Shown here: positions 1 to 8,050 of the stretch, piece after piece
Layout: every line of letters begins with the position of its first letter
Position numbering within the stretch: the stretch's first letter is position 1
DNA from: Chitinophagaceae bacterium UBA4407
Lineage (GTDB): Bacteria; Bacteroidota; Bacteroidia; Chitinophagales; Chitinophagaceae
Direction of reading: 5' to 3'
DNA length: 64,000 nt
Assembly (NCBI GenBank): GCA_002390845.1
Contig: DGQT01000067.1
Coordinates: forward strand, 44,486-108,485
Notes under the pieces: generated by a model
The model's database searches: none
What the model saw: only the letters and a program-made list of their open reading frames with translations
Told to the model about the DNA's origin: nothing
Made by a program: the position numbers and the translations under genes

Positions 1-466
1 TCCGATTCAATTATACGGATCTCTGTAATGTGTTAATTTCACACTTATTGAAATATTAAAAGATATTCGTTTTAATATCCAAATATCCCAAAAAAACCAA
101 ACAGTTCTCTCCCCGTTTAAATCGTTTTGAAGCTTGAAACAAAAATCCCTGCATATGCAGGGATTTTTGTTTCAGAAAATTTATTAATTTTTTTTGGGAT
201 GATGTGCCGCACTGATGTATTGCTATAAAGTTTTCGTGATTGGTTAATTGTTCCCTTTTTTAGGGTAACATTTAAACGAATAAGTATGGCTGCGTGCCCA
301 AATTCATCTTGTGATTTTTTTATTGCCATTTATTGGGCTTACTAATTTAAACCTGCTATTTTTTATAAAAAAACCTGCCGCCATACTGTTGGAAAAATAA
401 CGTTGATATTTGCTCTTGATTTTGCAAAATTCAGAGTTGCTTTATCTTCACCCAAAACTTACATTC
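1..466. other. Gene-free leader region at the left edge
   Basis: I see no convincing gene here. It holds one strong palindromic terminator (135-174) and AT-rich sequence leading to the adenine deaminase start. A 70-codon open frame on the minus strand (117-329) has no recognisable domain and runs through the terminator palindrome, so I leave it out. Confidence 0.6.
135..174. terminator. Bidirectional Rho-independent terminator
   Basis: A perfect 40-nt palindrome with 20-nt arms. The GC core CCCTGCA/TGCAGGG is flanked by A5 and T5 runs, so it can terminate transcription on either strand. It separates whatever lies left of the window from the adenine deaminase gene. Confidence 0.8.
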
Positions 467-2107
467 ATGCCGCATAACAGTTTTATAATAACCGGCAATC
501 TGGTTGATATTTTTCAAAAAAAAATTTATTCAGCGGAAGTAAAAATTACAAATGGAAGAATTGCATCCATTCAACAAGTCAGTGAATCAGTCAATGAACA
601 ACTCAATTACATACTTCCCGGTTTTATCGATAGCCACGTACATATAGAAAGTAGTATGATTATACCCAGCGAATTTGCACGGCTCGCCGTGGTTCATGGC
701 ACTGTTGCTACTGTAAGCGACCCTCATGAAATTGCAAATGTGTGTGGTATAAAAGGCGTTGAGTTTATGATTGAGAATGGGAAAAAAGTTCCTTTCAAGT
801 TCAATTTTGGTGCACCAAGTTGCGTACCAGCTACCATTTTTGAAACGGCTGGTGCAGCACTTAACAGCGATAATGTAAAAGAACTTCTTGCAAAAGACGA
901 GATCAAATACCTGAGCGAAATGATGAATTTCCCTGGGGTGTTGTTTAAAGATGAAGAAGTAATAAAAAAAATTGCTGCCGCAAAAGAAGTTAATAAACCT
1001 GTTGACGGACATGCACCGGGCTTACGTGGAGAACAAGCTAAACAATACATAGATGCAGGCATCAGTACCGATCATGAATGCTTCACAAAAGAAGAAGCGC
1101 TGGATAAATTAAAATACGGAATGCATATTCTTATTCGTGAAGGAAGTGCAGCAAAAAACTTCGAAGTATTGATTGATTTACTAAACGAGTATCCTGATAA
1201 AATGATGTTTTGCAGCGATGATAAACATCCCGATAGTCTGGTTGCCGGTCATATTAACCAACTTTGCGAACGCGCTGTTGCAAAAGGAATTGATGTTTTT
1301 AAAGTGCTGCAGGCTGCATGCATTAACCCCGCTAATCATTACAAACTTGATGTAGGCTTATTGCGCACAGGAGATGCAGCAGATTTTATTATTGCAGCAG
1401 ATCTTAAACATTTTAAAATACTGCAAACCTTTATTGATGGAAAATTGGTTGCAGAAAATGGACAATCTTTAATCAGGTCTGTTAAAGAGAAACCGATCAA
1501 CAATTTTAATTGCAATGAAATCGCTTTAGAAGATTTAAGTGTACCATACAATAATAAAACAATTATTCCCGTAATCGAAGCATTGGATGGTCAATTAATT
1601 ACCAATCAAATACACGCTACATCATCAGTTAAAAACGGAAATATTGTAAGCGACTCAAGCCGCGATATTTTAAAGATCGTTGTTGTAAACCGCTACAATA
1701 ACGCTCCCATTGCAAAAGCCTTTGTCAAAAATTTTGGATTTAAACATGGTGCAATTGCTTCTAGTGTGGCGCACGACAGCCACAATATTATTGCAGTTGG
1801 CGCAGACGATGAAAGCATGGTTAAAGCAATAAATCTTATCATAAAAGAAAGGGGTGGGGTAAGCTGTGTTAGCAATACAAAACAGAAAATACTTGCATTG
1901 CCGGTGGCCGGTTTAATGAGTGCTGATGACGGTTATAAAGTTGCCGAAAACTATACAGCAATCGATAAAATGGCTAAAGAACTGGGCTCATCTTTATCTG
2001 CGCCTTTCATGACGCTTAGTTTTATGGCGCTGCTCGTTATTCCCCATTTAAAACTAAGTGATCTCGGTTTATTCAATGGCGATACATTTACGCTTGTAGA
2101 AAAATAA
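467..2107 (+). CDS. ade: Adenine deaminase
   Basis: Amidohydrolase-superfamily enzyme converting adenine to hypoxanthine and ammonia in purine salvage (cytoplasmic). From the ATG at 467 it is 546 aa, the usual Ade length. The metal-binding motif GFIDSHVHIESS lies near the N-terminus, followed by HGT and DPHEIANVCG, then DGHAPG, STDHECFTKEEA and CSDDKHPDSL; these are the Ade signature blocks. The frame is open upstream to a TTG at 410, but the extra 19 residues do not look like the family and the ATG gives the expected N-terminus (PHNSFIITGNLVDI). It stands alone between a terminator and a convergent methyltransferase gene. Function is inferred from motifs and is well supported. Confidence 0.93.
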   Translation: MPHNSFIITGNLVDIFQKKIYSAEVKITNGRIASIQQVSESVNEQLNYILPGFIDSHVHIESSMIIPSEFARLAVVHGTVATVSDPHEIANVCGIKGVEFMIENGKKVPFKFNFGAPSCVPATIFETAGAALNSDNVKELLAKDEIKYLSEMMNFPGVLFKDEEVIKKIAAAKEVNKPVDGHAPGLRGEQAKQYIDAGISTDHECFTKEEALDKLKYGMHILIREGSAAKNFEVLIDLLNEYPDKMMFCSDDKHPDSLVAGHINQLCERAVAKGIDVFKVLQAACINPANHYKLDVGLLRTGDAADFIIAADLKHFKILQTFIDGKLVAENGQSLIRSVKEKPINNFNCNEIALEDLSVPYNNKTIIPVIEALDGQLITNQIHATSSVKNGNIVSDSSRDILKIVVVNRYNNAPIAKAFVKNFGFKHGAIASSVAHDSHNIIAVGADDESMVKAINLIIKERGGVSCVSNTKQKILALPVAGLMSADDGYKVAENYTAIDKMAKELGSSLSAPFMTLSFMALLVIPHLKLSDLGLFNGDTFTLVEK

Positions 2108-2114
2108 AACTTAC

Positions 2115-2205
2115 TTTTTTAGCCGGGCATCAGAATAAATATGAGGCTTTTATTGCGTCGCACTCTTCGGCTGTCATAACTTTATTGAGCAAAGCGAAGA
2201 TAAAA
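2115..2205. repeat. Intergenic repeat, single half
   Basis: One half of the window-wide intergenic repeat family: outer box AGCCGGGC (2121-2128), core TTGCGTCGCACTCTTCGG (2153-2170), then the tail TTATTGAGCAAAGCGAAG. It lies between the convergent 3' ends of ade and the methyltransferase gene. Confidence 0.75.
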
Positions 2206-2259
2206 GCGAAGGCATGTCTTGTACTTAGTAATGCAATTCAGCAATAAGCATTCTTTCTT

Positions 2260-3060
2260 TTAAAACCTGATGCTGAAATGCTGTTTTACTTTCTGCTCTT
2301 TTCTAAAAAATACAATGCCAATATAAAAAAGATCAATCGTTAACGTAACAGAAGCATGTACTTTAATATGCTCCCAGGCTGCTTCCATTTCACTGCTCCA
2401 GTGTATATCATCAAATACAAGAATAGAACGCTCTGAGGTTTTTAAAATAAGTTGTTCAAAATATTGAATGGTTGGCTCTTTGCGATGGTTGCCGTCAATA
2501 AAAGCAAAGTCGATTAAAGCTTTTTGACTCCTTATTGTTGGCGCAAGGGTTTTATCAAAATTGCCTTCAATAAGTTTAATGTTTCCAAGCTGCAATTGTC
2601 TGAAATTTTCCTTCGCCACCGCCGCTACAGCTTTGGCACCCTCCATAGTTGTAACAGATATATTGGTGTTGGCTGAAGCAAGATAAGCCGTAGTAACCCC
2701 CAGCGAGGTACCCAGTTCCAGTATATTTTGCGGCTGATAAAAATTTACCATCCTGAAAAGGAGTTGTGCAAATTTCTTAGGCTTCAGCGAACTTGAGGCT
2801 ATCTCTGCTATTTTCCTGCTGTACGAGGCATGCACCCTCGACCCAGCACCATAATCCTCCAGCAAAAGTTCTGTATTATTGAGTTTTAAATTTTCGCGCA
2901 ATTGTTCTATTGTGTCAAAACAATAATAACAACGGTCGTCGTTCAATACTTCTGTAATAAATTCAAATACAAATGGTGAATGTACTGCATGCCCCCTGCC
3001 GTTTGAAGCAGTTAGCCGGTACCGGATATATTTTAAAGCCAGTTGAAAAGGAGAATACAT
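2260..3060 (-). CDS. Class I SAM-dependent (O-)methyltransferase
   Basis: Predicted soluble methyltransferase of 266 aa with the Rossmann-fold motif I ILELGTSLGVTTAYLA in the middle, an acidic strand ending TMEGA, and IDFAFIDGNHRKEPT followed by SILVFDDIHWS. This is the arrangement seen in the O-methyltransferase-3 / class I MTase 24 type. The N-terminal third (GRGHAVHSPFVFEFI) is a conserved lead-in in Bacteroidota homologues. The substrate cannot be read from sequence. It is transcribed towards ade and starts about 150 bp from the tRNA-Gln promoter on the other strand. Confidence 0.8.
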   Translation of the reverse strand: MYSPFQLALKYIRYRLTASNGRGHAVHSPFVFEFITEVLNDDRCYYCFDTIEQLRENLKLNNTELLLEDYGAGSRVHASYSRKIAEIASSSLKPKKFAQLLFRMVNFYQPQNILELGTSLGVTTAYLASANTNISVTTMEGAKAVAAVAKENFRQLQLGNIKLIEGNFDKTLAPTIRSQKALIDFAFIDGNHRKEPTIQYFEQLILKTSERSILVFDDIHWSSEMEAAWEHIKVHASVTLTIDLFYIGIVFFRKEQKVKQHFSIRF

Positions 3061-3165
3061 AATTACGTGTTACTGAAAAATGTAAAGCCGCTCAAAGTAA
3101 ATCATAAAGATGCATTGCATAAAAAATGCTGCAAAAAAAACATTTACTCCCAAACGGTAAAAACT

Positions 3166-3197
3166 TTTGGTACATTTTACTTCACAGGCTATTTTTG
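3166..3197 (+). promoter_or_regulatory. Bacteroidota-type promoter of tRNA-Gln
   Basis: TTTG at 3166-3169, a 20-nt spacer, then TATTTTTG at 3190-3197. This is a full match to the Bacteroidota primary sigma consensus TTTG-N19-21-TAnnTTTG. The start site would fall around 3200, some 13 nt before the mature tRNA. Confidence 0.8.
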
Positions 3198-3212
3198 CAG
3201 CCCATTAAGGAT

Positions 3213-3286
3213 TGGCCTATTGTGTAATGGTAGCACAACAGATTTTGGTTCTGTATGTCTTGGTTCGAATCCAGGTAGGCCAACCA
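3213..3286 (+). tRNA. tRNA-Gln (anticodon UUG)
   Basis: A 74-nt cloverleaf. Acceptor strand TGGCCTA (3213-3219) pairs with TAGGCCA, followed by discriminator A and encoded CCA (3284-3286). The anticodon stem ACAGA/TCTGT carries the loop TTTTGGT, anticodon TTG. The T arm contains GGTTCGAATCC. The CCA end is encoded. A terminator follows directly. Confidence 0.95.
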
Positions 3287-3314
3287 ACAAAAGCCGGAGT
3301 ATTCCGGCTTTTGT
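3287..3314 (+). terminator. Terminator of tRNA-Gln
   Basis: Twelve-base perfect arms (ACAAAAGCCGGA / TCCGGCTTTTGT) with a 4-nt loop GTAT, starting one base after the tRNA CCA end and followed by T-rich sequence. Confidence 0.85.
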
Positions 3315-3390
3315 TATTTTACAAACTACGTTTGCCGGCATTAAGTAAAGCGTGACTGCATCCGATTGCTGAATATAATTCATACCGTCG

Positions 3391-3446
3391 AAGTGTGCGA
3401 CGCAAGAAAAGCTTCATAGCAGCAATAAAGCCCGGCTCAAAAAAAA
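3391..3446. repeat. Intergenic repeat, single half (reverse)
   Basis: Reverse-oriented half: AAGTGTGCGACGCAAG, AAAGCTTCAT, then GCCCGGCTC (3430-3438) and an A-run. It lies between tRNA-Gln and fabH. Confidence 0.75.
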
Positions 3447-3493
3447 TCCCCTACAGTACAAAACACTTAACTGAAGCCAAGTTTTATAATGCT

Positions 3494-3501
3494 TACATTT
3501 G
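3494..3501 (+). promoter_or_regulatory. Candidate -7 element upstream of fabH
   Basis: TACATTTG matches the Bacteroidota -7 consensus TAnnTTTG. I do not see a TTTG at the expected -33 spacing. The start would leave a 5' leader of only about 14 nt before the ATG at 3518. Confidence 0.4.
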
Positions 3502-3517
3502 AACCCTCATTTTTAAA

Positions 3518-4591
3518 ATGAATAACCCGAACGCTATGCCAAGAACAAAGATTGCCGGTATTGGGAAGTATGTACCGGAAAAAACTGTTACCAACGACGA
3601 CCTTGCTAAAGTAATGGATACCAGCGATGCCTGGATACAGGAACGCACAGGAATAAAAGAACGCCACTATGCCGCGCCTTACAAAGAAACCTCGGCCACC
3701 ATGGGCGTTAAAGCCGCAGCAATTGCTATTGAAAGAGCAGGCATTACCGCACAGGATATTGATTTTGTGATTTTTGCTACGCTTAGCCCCGATTATTATT
3801 TTCCGGGTTGCGGTGTATTGCTGCAACGTATTATGGGCATGCGTGAAATAGGAGCTCTTGATATTCGCAACCAATGCAGTGGTTTTATTTATAGTATTAG
3901 TATTGCCGACCAGTTTATTAAAACCGGCATGTATAAAAATATTTTAGTGGTAGGCGCCGAAGTACATTCTTTCGGTCTTGATTTTAGCAACACCGGCCGT
4001 AACGTAACCGTAATATTTGGCGATGGGGCAGGGGCTGTGGTATTGCAGGCAACAGAAAAAGAAAACCAGGGAATTTTAAGCACCCACCTGCACAGCGATG
4101 GCAATGGAGCAGAGCTGTTAAGTATGATGAACCCGGGCTTTCATGGCGGCATTCATTTGAAAGACGAAAGTAAAAAAGCTGCTCCACCCACAGAGTTATA
4201 TGGTGGCGTTTTTATTACCCCGGAAGAAAAACTGGCTCATGATTTTTACCCCAATATGGATGGGCAGAGCGTATTTAAAAAAGCGGTGGAGAAATTCCCC
4301 GAAGTAATTATGGAAGCACTGCAAACAAATGGGCTACAGCCATCAGACATCAATATTTTGATCCCGCACCAGGCCAACCTTCGCATCAGCCAGTTTATAC
4401 AGCAGAAGATGAAACTGCGCGACGACCAGGTGCATAATAACATTCAGCAATACGGCAATACCACAGCCGCCAGCATACCTATTGCACTCTGCGAGGCCTG
4501 GGAACTCGGTAAAATAAAAGAAGGCGATCTTGTTTGCCTTGCTGCATTTGGCAGTGGCTTTACCTGGGGCAGTGCGCTGCTTAGGTGGTAG
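3518..4591 (+). CDS. fabH: 3-oxoacyl-ACP synthase III (KAS III / FabH family)
   Basis: Condensing enzyme that starts fatty-acid synthesis by joining acyl-CoA to malonyl-ACP. The 357-aa product shows the thiolase-fold triad: Cys120 in DIRNQCSGF, His284 in IPHQANLRI and Asn313 in QQYGNTTAAS. The N-terminal KIAGIGKYVPEKTVTNDDL and the C-terminal AFGSGFTWGSALL are typical. It is about 40 aa longer than E. coli FabH (317 aa); the extra length sits around residues 205-250, before the His, as in many Bacteroidota FabH-like enzymes that may use longer or branched primers. It is monocistronic, with a repeat element immediately after the stop. Confidence 0.9.
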   Translation: MNNPNAMPRTKIAGIGKYVPEKTVTNDDLAKVMDTSDAWIQERTGIKERHYAAPYKETSATMGVKAAAIAIERAGITAQDIDFVIFATLSPDYYFPGCGVLLQRIMGMREIGALDIRNQCSGFIYSISIADQFIKTGMYKNILVVGAEVHSFGLDFSNTGRNVTVIFGDGAGAVVLQATEKENQGILSTHLHSDGNGAELLSMMNPGFHGGIHLKDESKKAAPPTELYGGVFITPEEKLAHDFYPNMDGQSVFKKAVEKFPEVIMEALQTNGLQPSDINILIPHQANLRISQFIQQKMKLRDDQVHNNIQQYGNTTAASIPIALCEAWELGKIKEGDLVCLAAFGSGFTWGSALLRW

Positions 4592-4593
4592 GG

Positions 4594-4838
4594 ATTTTTT
4601 TTGAGCCCGGCTATTGAAACTTTGATTGAACTTTTTTTGCGCCTGCCCCGACGAGGAGCGCAGCGACGGAACTCGGGGTAGCACACTTGTACTGTATGAA
4701 CGTAAATCGTCAGTCGGGAATCGGGAATTTAACTTGCGACTAACGATTTTCGACTTGCGTTGTTGAATAAAGTTCCGAACGTACAAGTGAGTGACACAAG
4801 AGGCGATGCCATGAAAATCCTTCAGCCCGGCCAATAAT
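4594..4838. repeat. Intergenic repeat, two inverted halves
   Basis: Left end T8-GAGCCCGGCT (4595-4612); right end CGTACAAGTGAGTGACACAA ... GCCCGGCC (4779-4831). The right core is the GTGTCACTC variant of the family. The roughly 170-nt centre is unrelated sequence with its own short inverted segments (e.g. CGTCAGTCGGGAATCGGGAA). It fills most of the gap between fabH and lpdA. Confidence 0.7.
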
Positions 4839-4893
4839 ATTTTTTACAGAATTGCATATTTAAGATTATTGAACTAACAAGCAGAAGCATTCC

Positions 4894-4924
4894 TTTGTCA
4901 TTTGGCTTTTTGAAAGTATTTTCG
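4894..4924 (+). promoter_or_regulatory. Promoter of lpdA
   Basis: TTTG (4894-4897), a 19-nt spacer, then TATTTTCG (4917-4924), one base off the Bacteroidota consensus. The start site would be near 4927, about 45 nt before the lpdA ATG. Confidence 0.5.
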
Positions 4925-4971
4925 CACCCACATTTTGGTTTTACTTATTTATAATACAAATAATAGCAACT

Positions 4972-6381
4972 ATGGCTTACGATGTAATTGTGCTTGGCAG
5001 CGGCCCCGGCGGATACCCCGCAGCAATAAGGGCTTCGCAGTTGGGTTTTTCTGTAGCGATTATTGAAAAAGAAAGCCTTGGCGGTGTTTGCCTTAACTGG
5101 GGATGTATTCCTACCAAAGCGCTTTTAAAAAGTGCGGAGGTATATGAATACATGAAGCATAGTGATAAATATGGCATTAATGCAAGCGGTGTGCAACAAG
5201 ACTTTGGTGCCGTAATAAAACGCAGCCGTGGCGTGGCAGATAAGATGAGCAAAGGTGTACAGTTTCTGATGAAGAAAAATAAGATCGATGTGGTGATGGG
5301 CTATGGTAAAATAAAAACCAAAGGCCAGGTTGAAGTAACCGCAGCAGATGGAACAAAAAAGATTGTTGAAGGTAAATACATTATTATAGCAACGGGCGGC
5401 CGTACAAGAGAATTGCCTAATCTTAAACAGGATGGTAAAAAAGTGATCGGTTACCGCGAAGCGATGGTATTACCACAACAGCCCAAGAGTATGATTATTG
5501 TTGGCAGCGGTGCCATAGGTGTTGAGTTTGCTTATTTCTACAACAGTATGGGAACAAAAATTACCATCGTTGAGTTTTTGCCAAGGATTGTTCCTGTAGA
5601 AGATGAAGACATTTCTAAAGAACTGGAAAAACAATACAAGAAACAGGGTATTGATATTATGACTAATGCTTCTGTAGAAAGTGTTGACAGTTCAGGAGCT
5701 GGGGTAAAAGCCCTTGTAAAAAAACAAGATGGCAGCACGGTAACATTAGAAGCCGATATTGTTTTAAGCGCGGTGGGAGTTGTGGCTAATATTGAAAATA
5801 TCGGCCTTGAAGAAAACGGTATTAAAACAGACAAGGGAAGGGTAATAACAGATAAATATTTTCAAACAAATATACCCGGCATTTTTGCAATAGGAGATTG
5901 CACACCCAACCAGGCACTGGCACATAAAGCCAGTAAAGAGGGTATTAACGCTGCGGAATACATTGGATACTTAGAAAAAAAATACAGCCACCAGCCCGAG
6001 CCGCTTGATTATGGCAATGTTCCCGGTTGTACTTATTGCACTCCTGAAATTGCCAGTGTTGGCATGACTGAAAAAGCTGCAAAAGATGCAGGCTATGAAA
6101 TTAAGGTGGGCAAATTTCCTTTTATGGCTAGTGGCAAAGCGAGTGCGGCAGGTGCTACAGAAGGATTTGTAAAAGTGATCTACGATGCCAAATATGGAGA
6201 GTTCCTGGGATGCCACATGATCGGCGACCATGTAACAGAGATTATTGCTGAGGCGGTTGTGGCAAGGAAATTAGAAACTACCGCTCATGAAATATTGAAT
6301 GCTATTCACCCGCACCCAACTATGAGTGAAGGTTTGAAAGAAGCCACAGCAGCGGCTTACGGCGAGGCCATAGACATTTAA
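4972..6381 (+). CDS. lpdA: Dihydrolipoyl dehydrogenase (E3)
   Basis: FAD flavoprotein that reoxidises dihydrolipoamide in the pyruvate/2-oxoglutarate dehydrogenase and glycine cleavage complexes, passing electrons to NAD+. The 469-aa product has the FAD-binding GSGPGGYPAA at residues 9-18, the redox disulfide in GGVCLNWGCIPTKA (Cys40/Cys45), the NAD-binding IIVGSGAIGVEFA, the second FAD motif GIFAIGDC and the C-terminal active-site block AIHPHPTMSEG. Length is standard. No other complex subunits are nearby, so it is probably the general E3. Confidence 0.95.
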   Translation: MAYDVIVLGSGPGGYPAAIRASQLGFSVAIIEKESLGGVCLNWGCIPTKALLKSAEVYEYMKHSDKYGINASGVQQDFGAVIKRSRGVADKMSKGVQFLMKKNKIDVVMGYGKIKTKGQVEVTAADGTKKIVEGKYIIIATGGRTRELPNLKQDGKKVIGYREAMVLPQQPKSMIIVGSGAIGVEFAYFYNSMGTKITIVEFLPRIVPVEDEDISKELEKQYKKQGIDIMTNASVESVDSSGAGVKALVKKQDGSTVTLEADIVLSAVGVVANIENIGLEENGIKTDKGRVITDKYFQTNIPGIFAIGDCTPNQALAHKASKEGINAAEYIGYLEKKYSHQPEPLDYGNVPGCTYCTPEIASVGMTEKAAKDAGYEIKVGKFPFMASGKASAAGATEGFVKVIYDAKYGEFLGCHMIGDHVTEIIAEAVVARKLETTAHEILNAIHPHPTMSEGLKEATAAAYGEAIDI

Positions 6382-6551
6382 TTACCCTTGCATAATGGTA
6401 ATAAATGAAACTTATTCATAATAACAGGAAGATCAAGTTTACTTGTTTCAAAAAAAATGTGGATATTAACTGTTTTATACACCGTAAAAAATTAATTTTA
6501 ATAAACGGTTCAATTTTAGAATTCCAGAACAATCTCTTTAATTAAAAAACA

Positions 6552-7823
6552 ATGCACATGAGAAAAAATCTAACACTTGTTTTGTGTTTGGTTATCAGTA
6601 CCTGCACATTTGCACAGGATGTTGTAAAGCCTTCGTCTATTGGTTTCAGTTTGGGCCTTTTAGATTTTGAGACGCCTGCTCAGGCTGATGCTACAACCCT
6701 GAAAGATGTAATTAAATCCGGCGATTGGGCAAAAATCACAAAACGGATGAACCCTGCATTTACGATTCAATATCTTAAAGGCATTACTACCTACCTGGAT
6801 TTTGCAGCAACATACACGGGCTCTTTTATACGCAACCCGCCGGTAACTTTTAGCAGTAATGAGGTGAAATATTTTCACTCCCTTGATGCTGCTATTAATG
6901 TAAAGATGCTGAAAGAAACAGCTGTAATTAACCCATACCTTAGCGCAGGTGTAAGCGGCTATAATTATGATGGTAAATGGGGCGTAAAAGTACCATTGGG
7001 TATGGGTTTGCAATTCCGGGCAACACAAGATGCTTCTGTTCGGTTAGAAGCACTCTATAAAGCCAGACTTGAAGATCCGGGAACATATCACCTGCTTTAT
7101 TCTTTGGGCGTTTCGGTTCCTTTGGTTAAACCAAAAGAGCCCAAAGTTGCAGCTCCACCGCCACCGCCGCCGCCTCCTCCTCCTCCGCCACCAGTTGTGG
7201 TAGCTCCAAAACCTGTTGATACAGATGGCGACGGTATTACAGATGATATGGATAAGTGTCCAAGTGTTGCCGGCATAGCTAAATACAACGGCTGCCCTAT
7301 ACCAGATACTGACAATGATGGTATTAATGATGAGCAGGATAAATGCCCTAACGTAGCTGGTCTTGCACGCTATGGTGGCTGCCCCATACCAGATACAGAC
7401 GGCGACGGAGTTAACGATGAAGTGGATAAATGTCCTAATGTTGCCGGTCCTGCCGATAACAATGGTTGTCCAAAACTCGAGCAGTATAACTTCAATTATA
7501 AAAATGTACAGTTTGCTACAGGCAGTGCCATACTCGTTGCAAAAGCAAAAGTTGAATTGGATAAATTGGTTGCTATATTAAACGAGCACCCAGAATTGAA
7601 GGTTTCAATTGATGGATATACAGACAATACCGGTTCTGCAAAAGTAAACCAGGCACTTTCTGGTAAAAGAGCCAATTCAGTAAAAACCTATCTTGTTGGC
7701 AAAGGCATCAGCGCCGAAAGGTTAACGGCTACCGGCCACGGAATAGACAACCCTGTTGCAGACAACAAAACTGCTGCAGGAAGGTCTCAGAACAGGCGTG
7801 TAGAATTTAGTGCAGCGCAATAA
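6552..7823 (+). CDS. OmpA-family outer membrane protein with TSP3-like repeats
   Basis: A 423-aa protein with a signal peptide ending near STCTFAQD, a probable beta-barrel of about 160 aa, and a run of 13 prolines (CCG/CCT/CCA codons near 7155-7190). Three calcium-binding thrombospondin-3-type repeats follow (DTDGDGITDDMDKCP, DTDNDGINDEQDKCP, DTDGDGVNDEVDKCP), then a C-terminal OmpA peptidoglycan-binding domain (DGYTDNTGSAKVNQALSGKR ... GRSQNRRVEF). It should tether the outer membrane to peptidoglycan. ATGs at 6552 and 6558 are both possible starts. A strong terminator follows. Confidence 0.9.
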   Translation: MHMRKNLTLVLCLVISTCTFAQDVVKPSSIGFSLGLLDFETPAQADATTLKDVIKSGDWAKITKRMNPAFTIQYLKGITTYLDFAATYTGSFIRNPPVTFSSNEVKYFHSLDAAINVKMLKETAVINPYLSAGVSGYNYDGKWGVKVPLGMGLQFRATQDASVRLEALYKARLEDPGTYHLLYSLGVSVPLVKPKEPKVAAPPPPPPPPPPPPPVVVAPKPVDTDGDGITDDMDKCPSVAGIAKYNGCPIPDTDNDGINDEQDKCPNVAGLARYGGCPIPDTDGDGVNDEVDKCPNVAGPADNNGCPKLEQYNFNYKNVQFATGSAILVAKAKVELDKLVAILNEHPELKVSIDGYTDNTGSAKVNQALSGKRANSVKTYLVGKGISAERLTATGHGIDNPVADNKTAAGRSQNRRVEFSAAQ

Positions 7824-7853
7824 CTCCGTTATTAATTTCTTTATTTTGATAAT

Positions 7854-7885
7854 AAAATACCCCGCTGGTTTCAGCGGGGTATTTT
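7854..7885 (+). terminator. Terminator after the OmpA-family gene
   Basis: Fourteen-base perfect arms AAAATACCCCGCTG / CAGCGGGGTATTTT with loop GTTT, 30 nt after the stop codon. Confidence 0.9.
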
Positions 7886-7911
7886 ATTTCAATTATTTTA
7901 TTTTCAACTTA

Positions 7912-7985
7912 TTGGGCCAAACTCCATTAATACTATTGATCTTTTCTTGCGTCGCACTCTTCAACGTTCTGTTATCTATTGAACA
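7912..7985. repeat. Intergenic repeat, single half
   Basis: Core TTGCGTCGCACTCTTCAACG from 7947, preceded by TTATTGGGCC. It lies between the convergent OmpA-family and dehydratase genes. Confidence 0.65.
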
Positions 7986-8050
7986 ATGTGCAACTGGTCT
8001 ATTAAATGTAGCATTCAAAAATTTGCACATTCACTTATCCGCACATCACC

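Noticed and set aside
117..329. 70-codon minus-strand open frame
   Set aside because: It runs through a perfect palindromic terminator, has no domain and lies in AT-rich intergenic sequence.
7155..7190. CCG/CCT-rich run as a frameshift or repeat expansion defect
   Set aside because: It encodes a polyproline linker in frame between barrel and calcium-binding repeats, normal for this protein type.
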